A stretch of 64,000 nucleotides of DNA, from assembly GCF_004801885.1 (NCBI RefSeq), contig NZ_SSSM01000004.1:248001-312000 (forward strand), written 5' to 3'. This document shows, in pieces, positions 38,959 to 48,707 of this stretch; within the stretch, counting starts at the first letter, position 1, and each line of letters opens with the position of its first letter. The stretch comes from Naasia lichenicola. GTDB taxonomy: Bacteria; Actinomycetota; Actinomycetes; Actinomycetales; Microbacteriaceae. Below the pieces are notes generated by a model, which saw nothing but the letters and a program-made list of their open reading frames with translations, searched no databases and had not been told where the DNA came from. Both the position numbers and the translations under genes were made by a program.

Positions 38959-39606
38959 GTGCCCCCATCCCCCCGCCTCTACCTGGCATCGACCTCCCCC
39001 GCCCGGCTCGCACTGCTGCGATCAGCCGGGGTCGAGCCGATCGTGCTGCCGTCGGAGGTCGACGAGCCGGCTGCGGTCGCCTTCGCCGAGGAGGCCGGCG
39101 AGCGCGCACTCGCGCCCGCAGAGCTCGTGCAGCTCCTCGCCACCGCCAAGGCCTACGCCGTGCTCGCCGCGCACCGCGATGAGATCGACGGCTTCATCCT
39201 CGGCGGCGACTCGGCCTTCGTGCTCGATGGAGTGATCTACGGCAAGCCGTACACCTCCGAGGTCGCGCGGCAGCGCTGGGAGCTGCAGCGGGGTCGCACG
39301 GGCGTGCTCTTCTCGGGCCACACGCTCATCGACGCCCGTGCCGGGGGAACGGGTCGAGTCGAGACCGCCGTCGCCCAGGCGTCGGTGAGCTTCGCCGCCG
39401 ACATCACGGACGCCGAGATCGGCGCGTACATCGCGTCGGGCGAACCGCTCCAGGTGGCGGGAGCGTTCACGATCGACAGCCTCGGCGCACCGTTCATCAG
39501 CCGGATCGAGGGCGATCCATCCACCGTCGTCGGGCTGTCGCTGCCCACGCTGCGCAACCTCCTGGGCGCCTTCGGAGTTCCCTTCGCAGACCTCTGGAAT
39601 CGCTGA
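38959..39606 (+). CDS. maf: Maf-family nucleoside triphosphate pyrophosphatase
   Basis: 215 residues. Maf proteins hydrolyse non-canonical or surplus nucleoside triphosphates to monophosphates and are linked to septum control. Motifs: LYLASTSPARLALLRSAG at the start, LPSEVDE, GGDSAFVLDG, GKPYTSEVARQRW and IEGDPSTVVGLSLP. The GTG at 38959 is selected by the AGAGGAG site five bases upstream. It precedes the carboxylase alpha gene, as in other actinobacteria. Confidence 0.93.
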   Translation: MPPSPRLYLASTSPARLALLRSAGVEPIVLPSEVDEPAAVAFAEEAGERALAPAELVQLLATAKAYAVLAAHRDEIDGFILGGDSAFVLDGVIYGKPYTSEVARQRWELQRGRTGVLFSGHTLIDARAGGTGRVETAVAQASVSFAADITDAEIGAYIASGEPLQVAGAFTIDSLGAPFISRIEGDPSTVVGLSLPTLRNLLGAFGVPFADLWNR

Positions 39607-39701
39607 CTCCCCGACCACCTTGTAGGCACCCGGCGCAGTTCCGCCGGATCTTTGTGTCGAGTCGTCAAGGGGGCACCCGATCGCGTCAATAGGCTAGGGG
39701 G

Positions 39702-41519
39702 ATGCCGAGCCCGACAGCGCAGCCGAGCGCGCCTCCGACCACCCGTGCCATCACGAAGGTCCTGATCGCGAATCGCGGCGAGATCGCCGTGCGCGTGATC
39801 CGCGCCGCGAAGGATGCGGGCATCGGCTCGGTGGCCGTCTACGCGGATCAGGACCGCGGCGCCCTTCACGTGCTGCTCGCCGACGAGGCGTACGCGCTCG
39901 GCGGCACGACCAGCGCCGAGACCTACCTCGTGATCGAGAAGATCCTCTCGGTCGCTCGCCGATCCGGCGCCGACGCCGTCCATCCGGGTTACGGATTCCT
40001 CGCCGAGAACGCCGACTTCGCGCGGGCCGTCCTCGACGCGGGCCTCGTCTGGATCGGCCCGCCGCCCGCGGCCATCGAGCAGCTGGGCGACAAGGTCAGC
40101 GCCCGACACGTCGCCGAGAAGGTCGGCGCCCCGCTCGCGCCGGGCACGCTGGAGCCCGTCTCCGGCGCCGACGAGGTGCTCGCATTCGTCGACATCCACG
40201 GCCTCCCCGTCGCGATCAAGGCGGCATACGGCGGCGGCGGCCGGGGCCTCAAGGTGGCCCGCGAGCGCGAGGAGGTCGCCGAGCTGTTCGAATCCGCCAC
40301 CCGTGAGGCGATCGCAGCCTTCGGTCGAGGCGAGTGCTTCGTGGAGAAGTACCTCGACCAGCCGCGGCACGTCGAGACGCAGTGCCTCGCCGACGCGGAG
40401 GGCAACGTCGTCGTCGTCTCGACGCGCGACTGCTCGCTGCAGCGCCGGCATCAGAAGCTCGTCGAGGAGGCTCCCGCGCCGTTCCTCTCCGATGAGCAGA
40501 ACGCGCAGCTGTACGCGGCATCGAAGGCCATCCTCAAGGAGGTCGGCTACGTCGGCGCCGGCACCTGCGAGTTCCTCGTCGCGAAGGACGGCACCATCTC
40601 GTTCCTCGAGGTGAACACCCGCCTGCAGGTCGAGCATCCGGTCACCGAGGAGGTCACCGGCATCGACCTCGTCCGCGAGCAGTTCCGGATCGCCGCCGGC
40701 GGCACGCTCGACTACTCCGACCCCGCACCGCGCGGTCACTCGATCGAGTTCCGGATCAACGGCGAGGACCCGGGCCGCAACTTCTTCCCCGCTCCCGGAC
40801 CCGTGCACGTGTTCCGCGCACCGGGAGGCCCCGGTGTCCGCGTCGACACGGGCGTGCAGGCGGGTGACGTCGTCTCCGGCGCCTTCGACTCGCTGCTCGC
40901 CAAGCTCATCGTGACCGGCCGCGACCGCACCGACGCCCTCGAGCGCGCCCGCCGTGCCCTCGACGAGTTCGAGGTCGCCGGGCTGCCGACTGTGCTCCCC
41001 TTCCACCGCAAGATCGTCCGCGACGAGGCGTTCGCGCCGAGCGACGGATCAGCGTTCCGGATCTACACCCGCTGGATCGAGACGGAGTTCGCGAACGACA
41101 TCCCGGCCTGGTCGGGTTCGATCGTCGCCGACGAGGACAGCCCGCCCGAGGTCCCCCGCCAGAGCGTGGTCGTCGAGGTCGACGGCAAGCGGCTCGAGGT
41201 CAGCCTGCCGGGCCGACTCGTCGCATCCGGAGCGGCCGCCACCCGGCCGTCCGCCCCGCGCCGCCGAGGCGCTGGCACCGCCGGCGTCTCCACCGCGACC
41301 GGCAACTCGGTCAAGGCGCCCATGCAGGCCACCATCATCAAGCTCGCCGTGACCGAGGGCGACAAGGTCGTCAAGGGCGATCTCGTCGCGGTCCTCGAGG
41401 CCATGAAGATGGAGCAGCCCCTCACCGCGCACCGCGACGGCGTGGTCGCCAACATCGGTGCAGCGGTCGGCGCCACCGTATCGTCGGGCACCGTCCTGCT
41501 GGACATCCTCGACGCCTAG
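39702..41519 (+). CDS. accA3: Acyl-CoA carboxylase alpha subunit (biotin carboxylase plus biotin carrier)
   Basis: 605 residues. Biotin carboxylase domain 15 to about 460: [47 protein letters not shown] loop, [27 protein letters not shown], and FRINGEDP. A Pro/Ala-rich linker follows, then the carrier domain with [12 protein letters not shown], in which K569 is the biotinylation site for BirA. It forms the acyl-CoA carboxylase with AccD and AccE. A TAGGGGG ribosome site precedes the ATG. A terminator follows. Confidence 0.95.
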   Translation: MPSPTAQPSAPPTTRAITKVLIANRGEIAVRVIRAAKDAGIGSVAVYADQDRGALHVLLADEAYALGGTTSAETYLVIEKILSVARRSGADAVHPGYGFLAENADFARAVLDAGLVWIGPPPAAIEQLGDKVSARHVAEKVGAPLAPGTLEPVSGADEVLAFVDIHGLPVAIKAAYGGGGRGLKVAREREEVAELFESATREAIAAFGRGECFVEKYLDQPRHVETQCLADAEGNVVVVSTRDCSLQRRHQKLVEEAPAPFLSDEQNAQLYAASKAILKEVGYVGAGTCEFLVAKDGTISFLEVNTRLQVEHPVTEEVTGIDLVREQFRIAAGGTLDYSDPAPRGHSIEFRINGEDPGRNFFPAPGPVHVFRAPGGPGVRVDTGVQAGDVVSGAFDSLLAKLIVTGRDRTDALERARRALDEFEVAGLPTVLPFHRKIVRDEAFAPSDGSAFRIYTRWIETEFANDIPAWSGSIVADEDSPPEVPRQSVVVEVDGKRLEVSLPGRLVASGAAATRPSAPRRRGAGTAGVSTATGNSVKAPMQATIIKLAVTEGDKVVKGDLVAVLEAMKMEQPLTAHRDGVVANIGAAVGATVSSGTVLLDILDA

Positions 41520-41537
41520 ATCCGCGTAACGCGGCAG

Positions 41538-41579
41538 TGCGGACGAAACGCGGTGGTACCCGACCGCGTTTTGTCCGCA
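41538..41579. terminator. Bidirectional terminator between convergent accA3 and lpdA
   Basis: Arms of 17 bases (41538-41554, 41563-41579) with one mismatch and an eight-base loop; the right arm carries TTTT. It lies between two convergent stop codons. Confidence 0.75.
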
Positions 41580-41604
41580 GCAACGCGTTCTGCGGGAGGG
41601 CGGG

Positions 41605-43041
41605 TCAGTTGACGATGTGCATGGCGCGGGCGGCGTCGGTGATCGAGCCCGAGAGGCTCGGATAGACGCTGAACGCGCGGGCCATCTGGTCGACGGTGAG
41701 GCGGTGCTCCACGGCGAGCGCGATCGGCAGGATCAGCTCGGACGCGCGGGGCGAGACGATCACGCCGCCGATCACGGTGCCCGATCCGGTGCGGGCGAAC
41801 AGCTTGACGAAGCCGTCGGTGATGCCCTGCATCTTGGCGCGCGGGTTGGATTCGAGGGGGAGCTTGTAGATCTCGCCCTGGGCGATGCCGTCCTCGATCT
41901 GCTTCTGGGTCCAGCCCACCGTCGCGATCTCCGGGTTGGTGAAGATGTTGCTCGCGACGTTGCGGATCTCGGTCGGGTTGACCGCATCCCCCATCGCGTG
42001 GAACACCGCGGTGCGGCCCTGCATCGAGGCGACCGAGGCGAGCGGGAGGAAGGTCGTGCAGTCGCCCGCGGCGTAGATGGCCGGCACGGAGGTGCGGGCG
42101 ACCCGGTTGACCCGGATGTGTCCGGAGGCGTCGAGCTGCACACCGGCTTCCTCGAGGCCGATGCCCGCGGTGTTCGGAATGCTGCCGACCGCCATCAGGC
42201 AGTGGCTGCCCTCGACGATCCGTCCGTCGGAGAGGGTGGCGCGCACGCCGCCGTCGATGACCTCGACCTTGTCGGCGCGGCTCTTCGAGAGCACGGTCAT
42301 GCCGTTGCGGGTGAAGACCTCCTCGATCACCGAGGCCGCGTCGGCGTCCTCGCCGGGGAGGACCTGGTCGCGGCTCGAGATCAGGGTGACCTTGCTGCCG
42401 AGCGCGGTGTAGGCCGACGCGAACTCCGCTCCGGTGACACCGGAGCCGACGACGATCAGGTGCTCCGGCACGTCGGCGAGGTTGTACAGCTGCGTCCAGG
42501 TCATGATCCGCTCGCCGTCGGGCATGGCCGAGGGCAGCACGCGCGGGCTGGACCCCGTGGAGATCACCATCGTGTCCACGTCGATCTCATCGAAGTCGCG
42601 GCCGCCCGCGCCCTTCGCGGTCGACGCCACGAGTCGGCTGGGGCCCTCGAGGCGCCCCTCGCCGGTCACGATCCGGACGCCGGCCTTCTTGAGGTTGGCC
42701 TTCATGTCCTCGGACTGCTGGCGGGCGAGACCCATCAGCCGCTTGTTGATGGCCGCGAGGTTGACCGCGATCTCGGGCCGGACCGCACGACCGGACTCGC
42801 CTCGGGTGAAGAACTGCACGCCCAGGTCGGAGGCGTCATCGATCGCGCTGCGCGCCTCGGCGGTCGCGATCAGGGTCTTGGAGGGCACGACGTCGGTCAG
42901 CACCGCGGACCCGCCGACGCCCGCGCGCTCGATCAGGGTCACCTCGGCCCCCAGCTGTGCTCCCGCGATCGCCGCCTCGTATCCACCCGGGCCGCCGCCC
43001 AGGACACCGATCCGCTGCTTCCGCTCGAACTCGTACGCCAT
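41605..43041 (-). CDS. lpdA: NAD(P)H-quinone/flavin disulfide reductase-like dehydrogenase, LpdA (Rv3303c type)
   Basis: 478 residues of the pyridine nucleotide-disulfide oxidoreductase family: FAD site RIGVLGGGPGGYEAA, second nucleotide site LIVVGSGVTGAEFASAY, AIYAAGDCT and a C-terminal dimerisation domain. The redox Cys pair is absent: GVGGSAVLTDVVPSK (41-55) replaces the usual GGTCLNVGCIPSK, as in mycobacterial LpdA, which reduces quinones rather than lipoamide. The ATG at 43041 starts the conserved region; an ATG at 43059 has a better GAGG ribosome site. It is divergent from punA. Confidence 0.92.
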   Translation of the reverse strand: MAYEFERKQRIGVLGGGPGGYEAAIAGAQLGAEVTLIERAGVGGSAVLTDVVPSKTLIATAEARSAIDDASDLGVQFFTRGESGRAVRPEIAVNLAAINKRLMGLARQQSEDMKANLKKAGVRIVTGEGRLEGPSRLVASTAKGAGGRDFDEIDVDTMVISTGSSPRVLPSAMPDGERIMTWTQLYNLADVPEHLIVVGSGVTGAEFASAYTALGSKVTLISSRDQVLPGEDADAASVIEEVFTRNGMTVLSKSRADKVEVIDGGVRATLSDGRIVEGSHCLMAVGSIPNTAGIGLEEAGVQLDASGHIRVNRVARTSVPAIYAAGDCTTFLPLASVASMQGRTAVFHAMGDAVNPTEIRNVASNIFTNPEIATVGWTQKQIEDGIAQGEIYKLPLESNPRAKMQGITDGFVKLFARTGSGTVIGGVIVSPRASELILPIALAVEHRLTVDQMARAFSVYPSLSGSITDAARAMHIVN

Positions 43042-43150
43042 GCGGCAATTGTCGCGCATCGGCACGACCTCGACGCGCGACGCCCCCGCGCGAGGGCGAG
43101 GATGCGTCCGCCTCCCGTCGCTCGGGGAGCTTCGAAAGTAGGCTGAGCGA

Positions 43151-43987
43151 GTGAACGCACCCTCCCCTTCGCCCCTCGACGACCTCGCTGTCGACCCCTT
43201 CGATGTCGCCGCCCGCGCCGCCGAGCAGATCGCCGCAGCCACCGGCGTGCAGCGGCACGACATCGCCCTCACCCTCGGCAGCGGCTGGGGCCGGGCCGCA
43301 GAGCTGATCGGCGAGACCGTCGCGACGGTGCCCGCGGCGGAGATCGAGGGCTTCAGCGTCTCGGGCGTCGCCGGCCACAGCGGCACGCTCCGCTCGATCC
43401 GGCTGGCCGACGGCCGGCACGCGCTCGTCATCGGCGCGCGCACCCATCTGTTCGAGGGCCTCGGCGTGCGACGGGTCGTGCACAGCGTCCGGACCGCCGC
43501 CGCGACGGGGGCGAAGATCCAGGTGCTCACCAACGGCGCCGGAGGCATCAAGCGCGGCTGGAAGCCCGGATCGCCGGTGCTCATCAGCGATCACATCAAC
43601 CTCACCGGCAAGTCGCCGCTCGAGGGCGCCACCTTCATCGACCTGACCGACCTCTATTCGAGCCGACTCCGCGACATCGCCCGAACCGTCGATCCGACGC
43701 TCGACGAGGGCGTCTACGTCCAGTTCCCCGGCCCCCACTACGAGACGCCCGCCGAGGTGCGGATGGCCGAGATCATCGGCGGCGACCTCGTCGGGATGTC
43801 CACGTCGCTCGAAGCGATCGCCGCCCGCCAGGCGGGCATGGAGGTGCTCGGCTTCTCCCTGATGACCAACGTCGCCGCCGGCATCCTCAAGGACGCGCCG
43901 CTCAGCCATGCGGAGGTCCTCGAGGCCGGCCGCGAGGCCGAGGGCCGCATCGGTTCGCTGCTCGCGGCGGTGGTGGGCAAGCTGTGA
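43151..43987 (+). CDS. punA: Purine-nucleoside phosphorylase
   Basis: 278 residues of the trimeric (class II) PNP family, cleaving inosine/guanosine with phosphate to base and ribose-1-phosphate. Motifs: LTLGSGWGRAAELI phosphate loop, GVAGHSGTL, GARTHLFEGLG, TNGAGGIKRGWKPGS, VYVQFPGPHYETPAEV, VGMSTSLEAIAAR and SLMTNVAAGI. The coupled next gene (GTGA overlap) can move the phosphate of the ribose-1-phosphate. It sits in a nucleoside-salvage block. GTG start. Confidence 0.95.
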   Translation: MNAPSPSPLDDLAVDPFDVAARAAEQIAAATGVQRHDIALTLGSGWGRAAELIGETVATVPAAEIEGFSVSGVAGHSGTLRSIRLADGRHALVIGARTHLFEGLGVRRVVHSVRTAAATGAKIQVLTNGAGGIKRGWKPGSPVLISDHINLTGKSPLEGATFIDLTDLYSSRLRDIARTVDPTLDEGVYVQFPGPHYETPAEVRMAEIIGGDLVGMSTSLEAIAARQAGMEVLGFSLMTNVAAGILKDAPLSHAEVLEAGREAEGRIGSLLAAVVGKL

Positions 43988-45666
43988 CCGACGCTTCGTC
44001 GACGACCGAGCTGCTCACGGCGGTGCGGAGCTGGATCGCGCAGGATCCGGATCCAGACACCCGCACCGAGCTGGAGACCCTTGCGACAGCCGCAGATGGG
44101 CAGGTCGCCGAGGCGATCGCCGAGCTGCACGACAGCTTCTCCGGCCGGCTCGCCTTCGGCACCGCGGGACTGCGCGGCGAGGTCGCGGGCGGTCCGAACC
44201 GGATGAACCGCGTGGTCGTCAGTCAGACGACCGCCGGCCTCGCCCGCTTCCTGATCGGCCGCGCACAGGAGGGCGAAGAGGTCAGCGCCGTCATCGGCTA
44301 CGACGGTCGCACGAAGTCCGACGTGTTCGCTCGCGACACCGCTCAGATCCTTGCCGGTGCCGGCATCGCGGTGACGCTGCTGCCCCGCGCTCTGCCGACG
44401 CCGGTGCTGGCCTTCGCCGTGCGCCACCTCCGAGCCGGTGCCGGGGTGATGATCACCGCCTCGCACAACCCCCCGCGGGACAACGGCTACAAGCTCTACC
44501 TCGGGGATGGCGACGGCGGCTCGCAGATCGTGCCCCCCGCCGACACCGAGGTCTTCGCAGCGATCGACGACGTCGTCGCCACCCTGCGGATGGATGAGCT
44601 GGAGCGCTCGGACGACTACACCGTCGCCGACGAGAGCATCCTCGACGCGTACGTGCGCCGAACCGCGGGCGCGCTCGGGGTGCCTCCCGTCCCCGTCCGC
44701 TGGGTCTACACGCCGATGCACGGCGTCGGATGGGAGACCGTCTCTCGCGTCATCACCGCAGCGGGGATCACGCCGCCGCTGCTCGTGGAGGAGCAGATCG
44801 ATCCCGATCCGGCCTTCCCCACCGTGGTGTTCCCGAACCCCGAGGAGCCGGGAGCGCTCGACCTCGCCTACGCCACCGCGACCCGGACGGGCGCCGAGCT
44901 GATCCTGGCCAACGACCCCGACGCCGACCGGCTCGCCGCCGCCGTGCCCGACGGCAGCGGCTGGCGCGCGCTCAGCGGCAACGAGCTGGGCCTCATCCTC
45001 GGCTGGGGCATCGCCCAGCGCATGCAGCGCGAGGGCCGAACCGGCAACTTCGCCGCATCCATCGTCTCCTCGCCGGGCCTGCGGGTGATGGCGGAGCGCC
45101 TCGGCTTCGGCTATCAGGAGACGCTCACCGGCTTCAAGTGGATCTCCCGCGTGCCGCACCTCGCCTTCGGGTTCGAGGAGGCGCTCGGCTACCTCGTCGA
45201 CCCCTGGAAGGTGCGCGACAAGGACGGCATCTCAGCCCTGCTCGCCGCGCTCGAGGGCGTCATGGGACTGCGTGCCTCGGGCCGGACGCTGTCCGAGTTC
45301 CAGGACGACTTCGACGCCATGTTCGGCAACTTCGCCTCCGCTCAGCTGTCGGTCCGAGTGGCACAGCTCGACCAGCTGACCGAGGGCATGCGCCGGCTGC
45401 GCGCCGACCCGCCCACCTCGATCGGCGGGCTGGCCGTGCTGTCGATGGATGACCTGTCCGCCGGTTCGGAGACGCTGCCGCCGAGCGACGTGCTGCGCTT
45501 CCAGCTGAACGAAGGCGCCCGGGTGATCGTGCGACCGAGCGGAACCGAGCCGAAGCTCAAGGTCTATCTCGACGTGGCCTCCGAGACGGGCTCGGTCCTG
45601 GAGCGCCGCTCCCACGGCCGCCTCACCCTGGCCCGCCTGCGCGAGGGCGCCTCCGCCCTTCTCTGA
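43984..45666 (+). CDS. pmmB: Phospho-sugar mutase (phosphomannomutase/phosphopentomutase-like), PmmB family
   Basis: 560 residues of the alpha-D-phosphohexomutase superfamily: GTAGLRGEVAGGPNRMN near residue 59, the phosphoserine loop TASHNPPRDNGYK near 158-170, metal site ANDPDADRLAAAV, sugar loop GFEEALGYLVDP and phosphate-binding PSGTEPKLKVYLD at the C-terminus. Co-translated with punA (GTGA), so converting ribose-1-P or deoxyribose-1-P to the 5-phosphate is plausible. In mycobacteria the equivalent gene is named pmmB (Rv3308). The exact substrate is not certain. Confidence 0.9.
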   Translation: MTDASSTTELLTAVRSWIAQDPDPDTRTELETLATAADGQVAEAIAELHDSFSGRLAFGTAGLRGEVAGGPNRMNRVVVSQTTAGLARFLIGRAQEGEEVSAVIGYDGRTKSDVFARDTAQILAGAGIAVTLLPRALPTPVLAFAVRHLRAGAGVMITASHNPPRDNGYKLYLGDGDGGSQIVPPADTEVFAAIDDVVATLRMDELERSDDYTVADESILDAYVRRTAGALGVPPVPVRWVYTPMHGVGWETVSRVITAAGITPPLLVEEQIDPDPAFPTVVFPNPEEPGALDLAYATATRTGAELILANDPDADRLAAAVPDGSGWRALSGNELGLILGWGIAQRMQREGRTGNFAASIVSSPGLRVMAERLGFGYQETLTGFKWISRVPHLAFGFEEALGYLVDPWKVRDKDGISALLAALEGVMGLRASGRTLSEFQDDFDAMFGNFASAQLSVRVAQLDQLTEGMRRLRADPPTSIGGLAVLSMDDLSAGSETLPPSDVLRFQLNEGARVIVRPSGTEPKLKVYLDVASETGSVLERRSHGRLTLARLREGASALL

Positions 45667-45674
45667 CCGATGTG

Positions 45675-45712
45675 TACGTTCCGGCTCGATACCTACGTAA
45701 TTTCGTAGGTAT
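45675..45712. repeat. Short repeat with hairpin (copy A), downstream of pmmB
   Basis: Contains TACGTTCCGGCTCGAT followed by a hairpin (ATACCTACG-TAATTT-CGTAGGTAT). The same hairpin recurs at 48709-48726 with the 16-base flank on the other side, in inverted form. A related CGTAGGTAT follows at 45723-45731. Confidence 0.75.
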
Positions 45713-45831
45713 CCGCGGGTTTCGTAGGTATCCGTGGTTAGTCGCGCGCGAGACGGGGTCACAACCGACCCAGACCGTCCGGTGATCACTACCTACGATT
45801 CGGTCACATGTGCACGGAATTTCGAGCACAT

Positions 45832-45847
45832 TCGGCCGGAACGTAGG
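45832..45847. repeat. Short repeat (copy C), just before the PTS IIB stop
   Basis: GGCCGGAACGTAGG, the reverse complement of the flank in copy A, facing it across about 140 bases of spacer between the convergent pmmB and IIB genes. Confidence 0.6.
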
Positions 45848-45853
45848 AATGGG

Positions 45854-46126
45854 TCAGGCGAGGGCGGTCTCGAGCTTCGAGGTGAGCTCGTCCTGATCGA
45901 GGATGTTCTGGATCACGATGACATCCGCGTAGGTGTCGCCGATCGCGCCGAGATGCTCGGCGGTCGTGAGGATCACCTGCGCATCCTCCGCATCCTCTCG
46001 GACGCGGCTGACGTTCGTCGCCAGCACCTCGGCCTCGAGGCCGAGAGTGCTGAGCGCACGCTCCGCGCTCACCTTGAGGATGGCGGAGGTGCCGATCCCC
46101 GCCCCGCAGATGGTCACGATCTTCAC
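45854..46126 (-). CDS. PTS system IIB component (ascorbate/galactitol type), orphan
   Basis: 90 residues with the IIB phosphorylation loop at the N-terminus: IVTICGAGIGTSAILK, where C7 is the phospho-acceptor. The remainder fits the small Ula/Gat-type IIB fold (VILTTAEHLGAIG, VIVIQNILDQDEL). It would pass phosphate from a IIA to the sugar in a IIC. Neither a IIC nor a IIA gene is present next to it; the neighbours are adenosine deaminase and pmmB. It may serve a distant permease or have become regulatory. The gene ends beside a repeat. Confidence 0.85.
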   Translation of the reverse strand: MKIVTICGAGIGTSAILKVSAERALSTLGLEAEVLATNVSRVREDAEDAQVILTTAEHLGAIGDTYADVIVIQNILDQDELTSKLETALA

Positions 46127-46196
46127 GGGGCGAGTGTACCTCGCTGAGTCTTCCTCACCTCAGGCCAACCACCTGGCCACGGGTTCTGCGCGCGGG

Positions 46197-47339
46197 TCAG
46201 GCCGACAGCTCGTCGAATCCGGCGCTGATGCTCTCCGCGAGGTCCTCGCGGTCCTCCACGCTGAGGAACGTCGCGGCGGCGGCGTTGAGCTGGAAGACCT
46301 CGAAGTCGGAGAGGTCGTAGCCGAACGCGTCCGACAGCAGCGAGAGCTCCCGGGTGATGCTCGTGCCGCTCATCAGCCGGTTGTCGGTGTTCACCGTGAC
46401 GCGGAAGCCGAGCTGGTAGAGCAGATCGAACGGGTGATCCGACAGCTCGGTGCCCCAGGCGGCGATGGCCTCGGTCTGCAGGTTGGACGACGGCGCGAGC
46501 TCGAGCGCGATCTCGCGGTCCTTCACCCACTGGGCGAGGTCGCCCAGGCTGACGAAGGTGGTCTCGTCGTCCTCGTTCTCGATCTCGATGTCCTCCGCGA
46601 CGCTGACGCCGTGGCCGAGGCGCAGGGCACGGCCGTCGATGATCGCGCTGCGGATGCTGTCGAGGCTGTCCGCCTCGCCCGCGTGCACGGTCACCGGGAA
46701 CCACGACTCGGCGAGGAAGTCGAAGGCATCGAGGTGCAGGCTCGGCGGGAAGCCCTTCTCGGGGCCGGCGATGTCGAATCCGACCACGCCGTTGCCGCGA
46801 TGCCGCACAGCGAGCTGGGCGATCTCGAGGCTGCGGTCGGCCTGCCGCATGGCGCTGACGAGCTGGCCGACGCGGAGGACGTGCCCGCTGTCGCGACGGG
46901 CGTCCTCGATGCCGAGCTCGAGGCCCTCCTGCACCGCTTCGACGGCCTCGTCGAGGCTGAGCCCGCGCTGCAGGTGCTGCTCGGGCGCCCAGCGGATCTC
47001 GCCGTAGACGACTCCGTCGTCCGCCAGGTCGAGCGCGAACTCTCGGGCGACCCTGATGAGGCCCTCACGGGTCTGCATCACGCCGAGGGTGACGTCGAAG
47101 GTCTTGAGGTACTCCACGAGGGAGCCGGACGCGGCGCTCTCGCTGAACCACCTGCCGAGGGAGTCGGCGTCGTCGGCCGGCAGCTCGAAGCCGATCTCAT
47201 CGGCCAGCTCGAGGATGGTCTGCGGGCGCAGGCCGCCGTCGAGGTGGTCGTGCAGACTGACCTTCGGAAGCCGCGCGATGTCGATGCGGCCACCCGCGGT
47301 CCGGACCCCGTTGATCAGATACTGCCCTGCCAAGCTCAT
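46197..47339 (-). CDS. add: Adenosine deaminase
   Basis: 380 residues. It deaminates adenosine/deoxyadenosine to inosine for PNP. Zn ligands are in VSLHDHLDGGLRP (H30, H32), with PVTVHAGEADSLDSI near 215, LRLGHGVSVAED, LELAPSSNLQTEA and VTVNTDNRLMSGTS near the end. It lies 36 bases after deoA on the same strand and 70 bases before the IIB gene. An unusual long acidic insert (EIENEDDETT) is present. Confidence 0.93.
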   Translation of the reverse strand: MSLAGQYLINGVRTAGGRIDIARLPKVSLHDHLDGGLRPQTILELADEIGFELPADDADSLGRWFSESAASGSLVEYLKTFDVTLGVMQTREGLIRVAREFALDLADDGVVYGEIRWAPEQHLQRGLSLDEAVEAVQEGLELGIEDARRDSGHVLRVGQLVSAMRQADRSLEIAQLAVRHRGNGVVGFDIAGPEKGFPPSLHLDAFDFLAESWFPVTVHAGEADSLDSIRSAIIDGRALRLGHGVSVAEDIEIENEDDETTFVSLGDLAQWVKDREIALELAPSSNLQTEAIAAWGTELSDHPFDLLYQLGFRVTVNTDNRLMSGTSITRELSLLSDAFGYDLSDFEVFQLNAAAATFLSVEDREDLAESISAGFDELSA

Positions 47340-47374
47340 GGCTCCAACCTACCGGGGCGGGGTTGCTCCCGGAT

Positions 47375-48661
47375 TCAGGAGATGCGGTCGGCGATGAGCT
47401 TCCGCGGCGCGAAATGCGTGCCCTCTGGCGCGATCGTGTACGCCCCGTCGACGGCCTCGAGGGCCCGCTCGAATCGAGACCCGTCGTCGGCGTGCAGGGT
47501 GAACAGCGGGTCGCCGGCCGCCACCGTGTCGCCCGGCTTGGCGTGCAGCTCGACGCCCGCGCCGAAGACGACGGAATCCTCCTGACGCGCGCGCCCCGCA
47601 CCGAGCCGCCAGCCGGCGATGCCGAAGGCGAGGGCGTGCTGCTCGGTGAGCACCCCCGACACCTCGGCCCGCACCACGTGCGTCTCCTTCGCCACGGGCA
47701 GCGCCGCGTCGGGATCGCCGCCCTGCGCGACGATCATCCGCCGCCAGGTGTCCATCGCGCGCCCATCCGCGAGTGCCGCGGCCGGGTCCGCATCGGGGAG
47801 CCCAGCGAGGGACAGCATCTCCCTGGCGAGTGCGAGGGTCAGCTCGATGACGTCTGCCGGTCCCCCACCCGCGAGCACCTCGACCGATTCCCGGACCTCG
47901 AGCGCGTTGCCGATGGTGAGTCCGAGCGGGACGCTCATGTCGGTGAGCAGCGCACTCGTCGCGACGCCGGCGTCCTTGCCGAGGTCCACCATGGTGCGGG
48001 CGAGTTCGGTGGCCCGAGCGAAGTTCTTCATGAAGGCGCCCTCGCCGAACTTGACGTCCAGCACGAGGGCGGCGGTGCCCTCTGCGATCTTCTTGGACAT
48101 GATCGACGACGCGATGAGCGGGATCGCCTCGACCGTGCCGGTCGTGTCGCGGAGCGCATAGAGCTTCTTGTCGGCAGGGGCGAGTCCTGCGCCGGCCGCG
48201 CAGATGACGGCGCCGACCTCCTGCAGCTGGGCGATCATCGCGTCGGGCGCGACATCCGCCCGCCACCCGGGGATCGATTCCAGCTTGTCGAGGGTTCCGC
48301 CGGTGTGACCGAGCCCGCGCCCGGAGAGCTGCGGCACCGCGACGCCGAACGAGGCCACGAGAGGCGCGAGCGGCAGGGTGATCTTGTCGCCCACGCCGCC
48401 TGTCGAATGCTTGTCGGTCGTCCGCTTGCCGAGACCGGTGAAGGTCATCCGCTCACCGCTGTCGATCATGGCGAAGGTGAGGTCGCGGATCTCCGCCCTC
48501 GTCATGCCCTTGAGCAGCACCGCCATCGCGAATGCGGACATCTGGGAGTCGGCCACGAAGCCGCGGGTGAAGGCGTCGACGAGCCAGTCGATCTCCGCCC
48601 TGTGCAGCTCCCGCCCGTCGCGTTTGGCGATGATCAGGTCGACCGCATCGAATCTCTCCAT
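47375..48661 (-). CDS. deoA: Thymidine phosphorylase
   Basis: 428 residues. It phosphorolyses thymidine to thymine and deoxyribose-1-phosphate. The glycine-rich phosphate loop is KHSTGGVGDK (84-93), preceded by DLIIAKRDGREL; SGRGLGHTGGTLDKLESIPG follows, as does SIMSKKIAEG and DVKFGEGAFM. Its product can be handled by the mutase encoded at 44-45.7 kb. ATG start at 48661. Add follows at 36 bases, forming deoA-add. Confidence 0.95.
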   Translation of the reverse strand: MERFDAVDLIIAKRDGRELHRAEIDWLVDAFTRGFVADSQMSAFAMAVLLKGMTRAEIRDLTFAMIDSGERMTFTGLGKRTTDKHSTGGVGDKITLPLAPLVASFGVAVPQLSGRGLGHTGGTLDKLESIPGWRADVAPDAMIAQLQEVGAVICAAGAGLAPADKKLYALRDTTGTVEAIPLIASSIMSKKIAEGTAALVLDVKFGEGAFMKNFARATELARTMVDLGKDAGVATSALLTDMSVPLGLTIGNALEVRESVEVLAGGGPADVIELTLALAREMLSLAGLPDADPAAALADGRAMDTWRRMIVAQGGDPDAALPVAKETHVVRAEVSGVLTEQHALAFGIAGWRLGAGRARQEDSVVFGAGVELHAKPGDTVAAGDPLFTLHADDGSRFERALEAVDGAYTIAPEGTHFAPRKLIADRIS

Positions 48662-48707
48662 CCGACAAGGCTATGGGCCGCAGGCCGTGTGCACGAAACG
48701 ACCCGAT

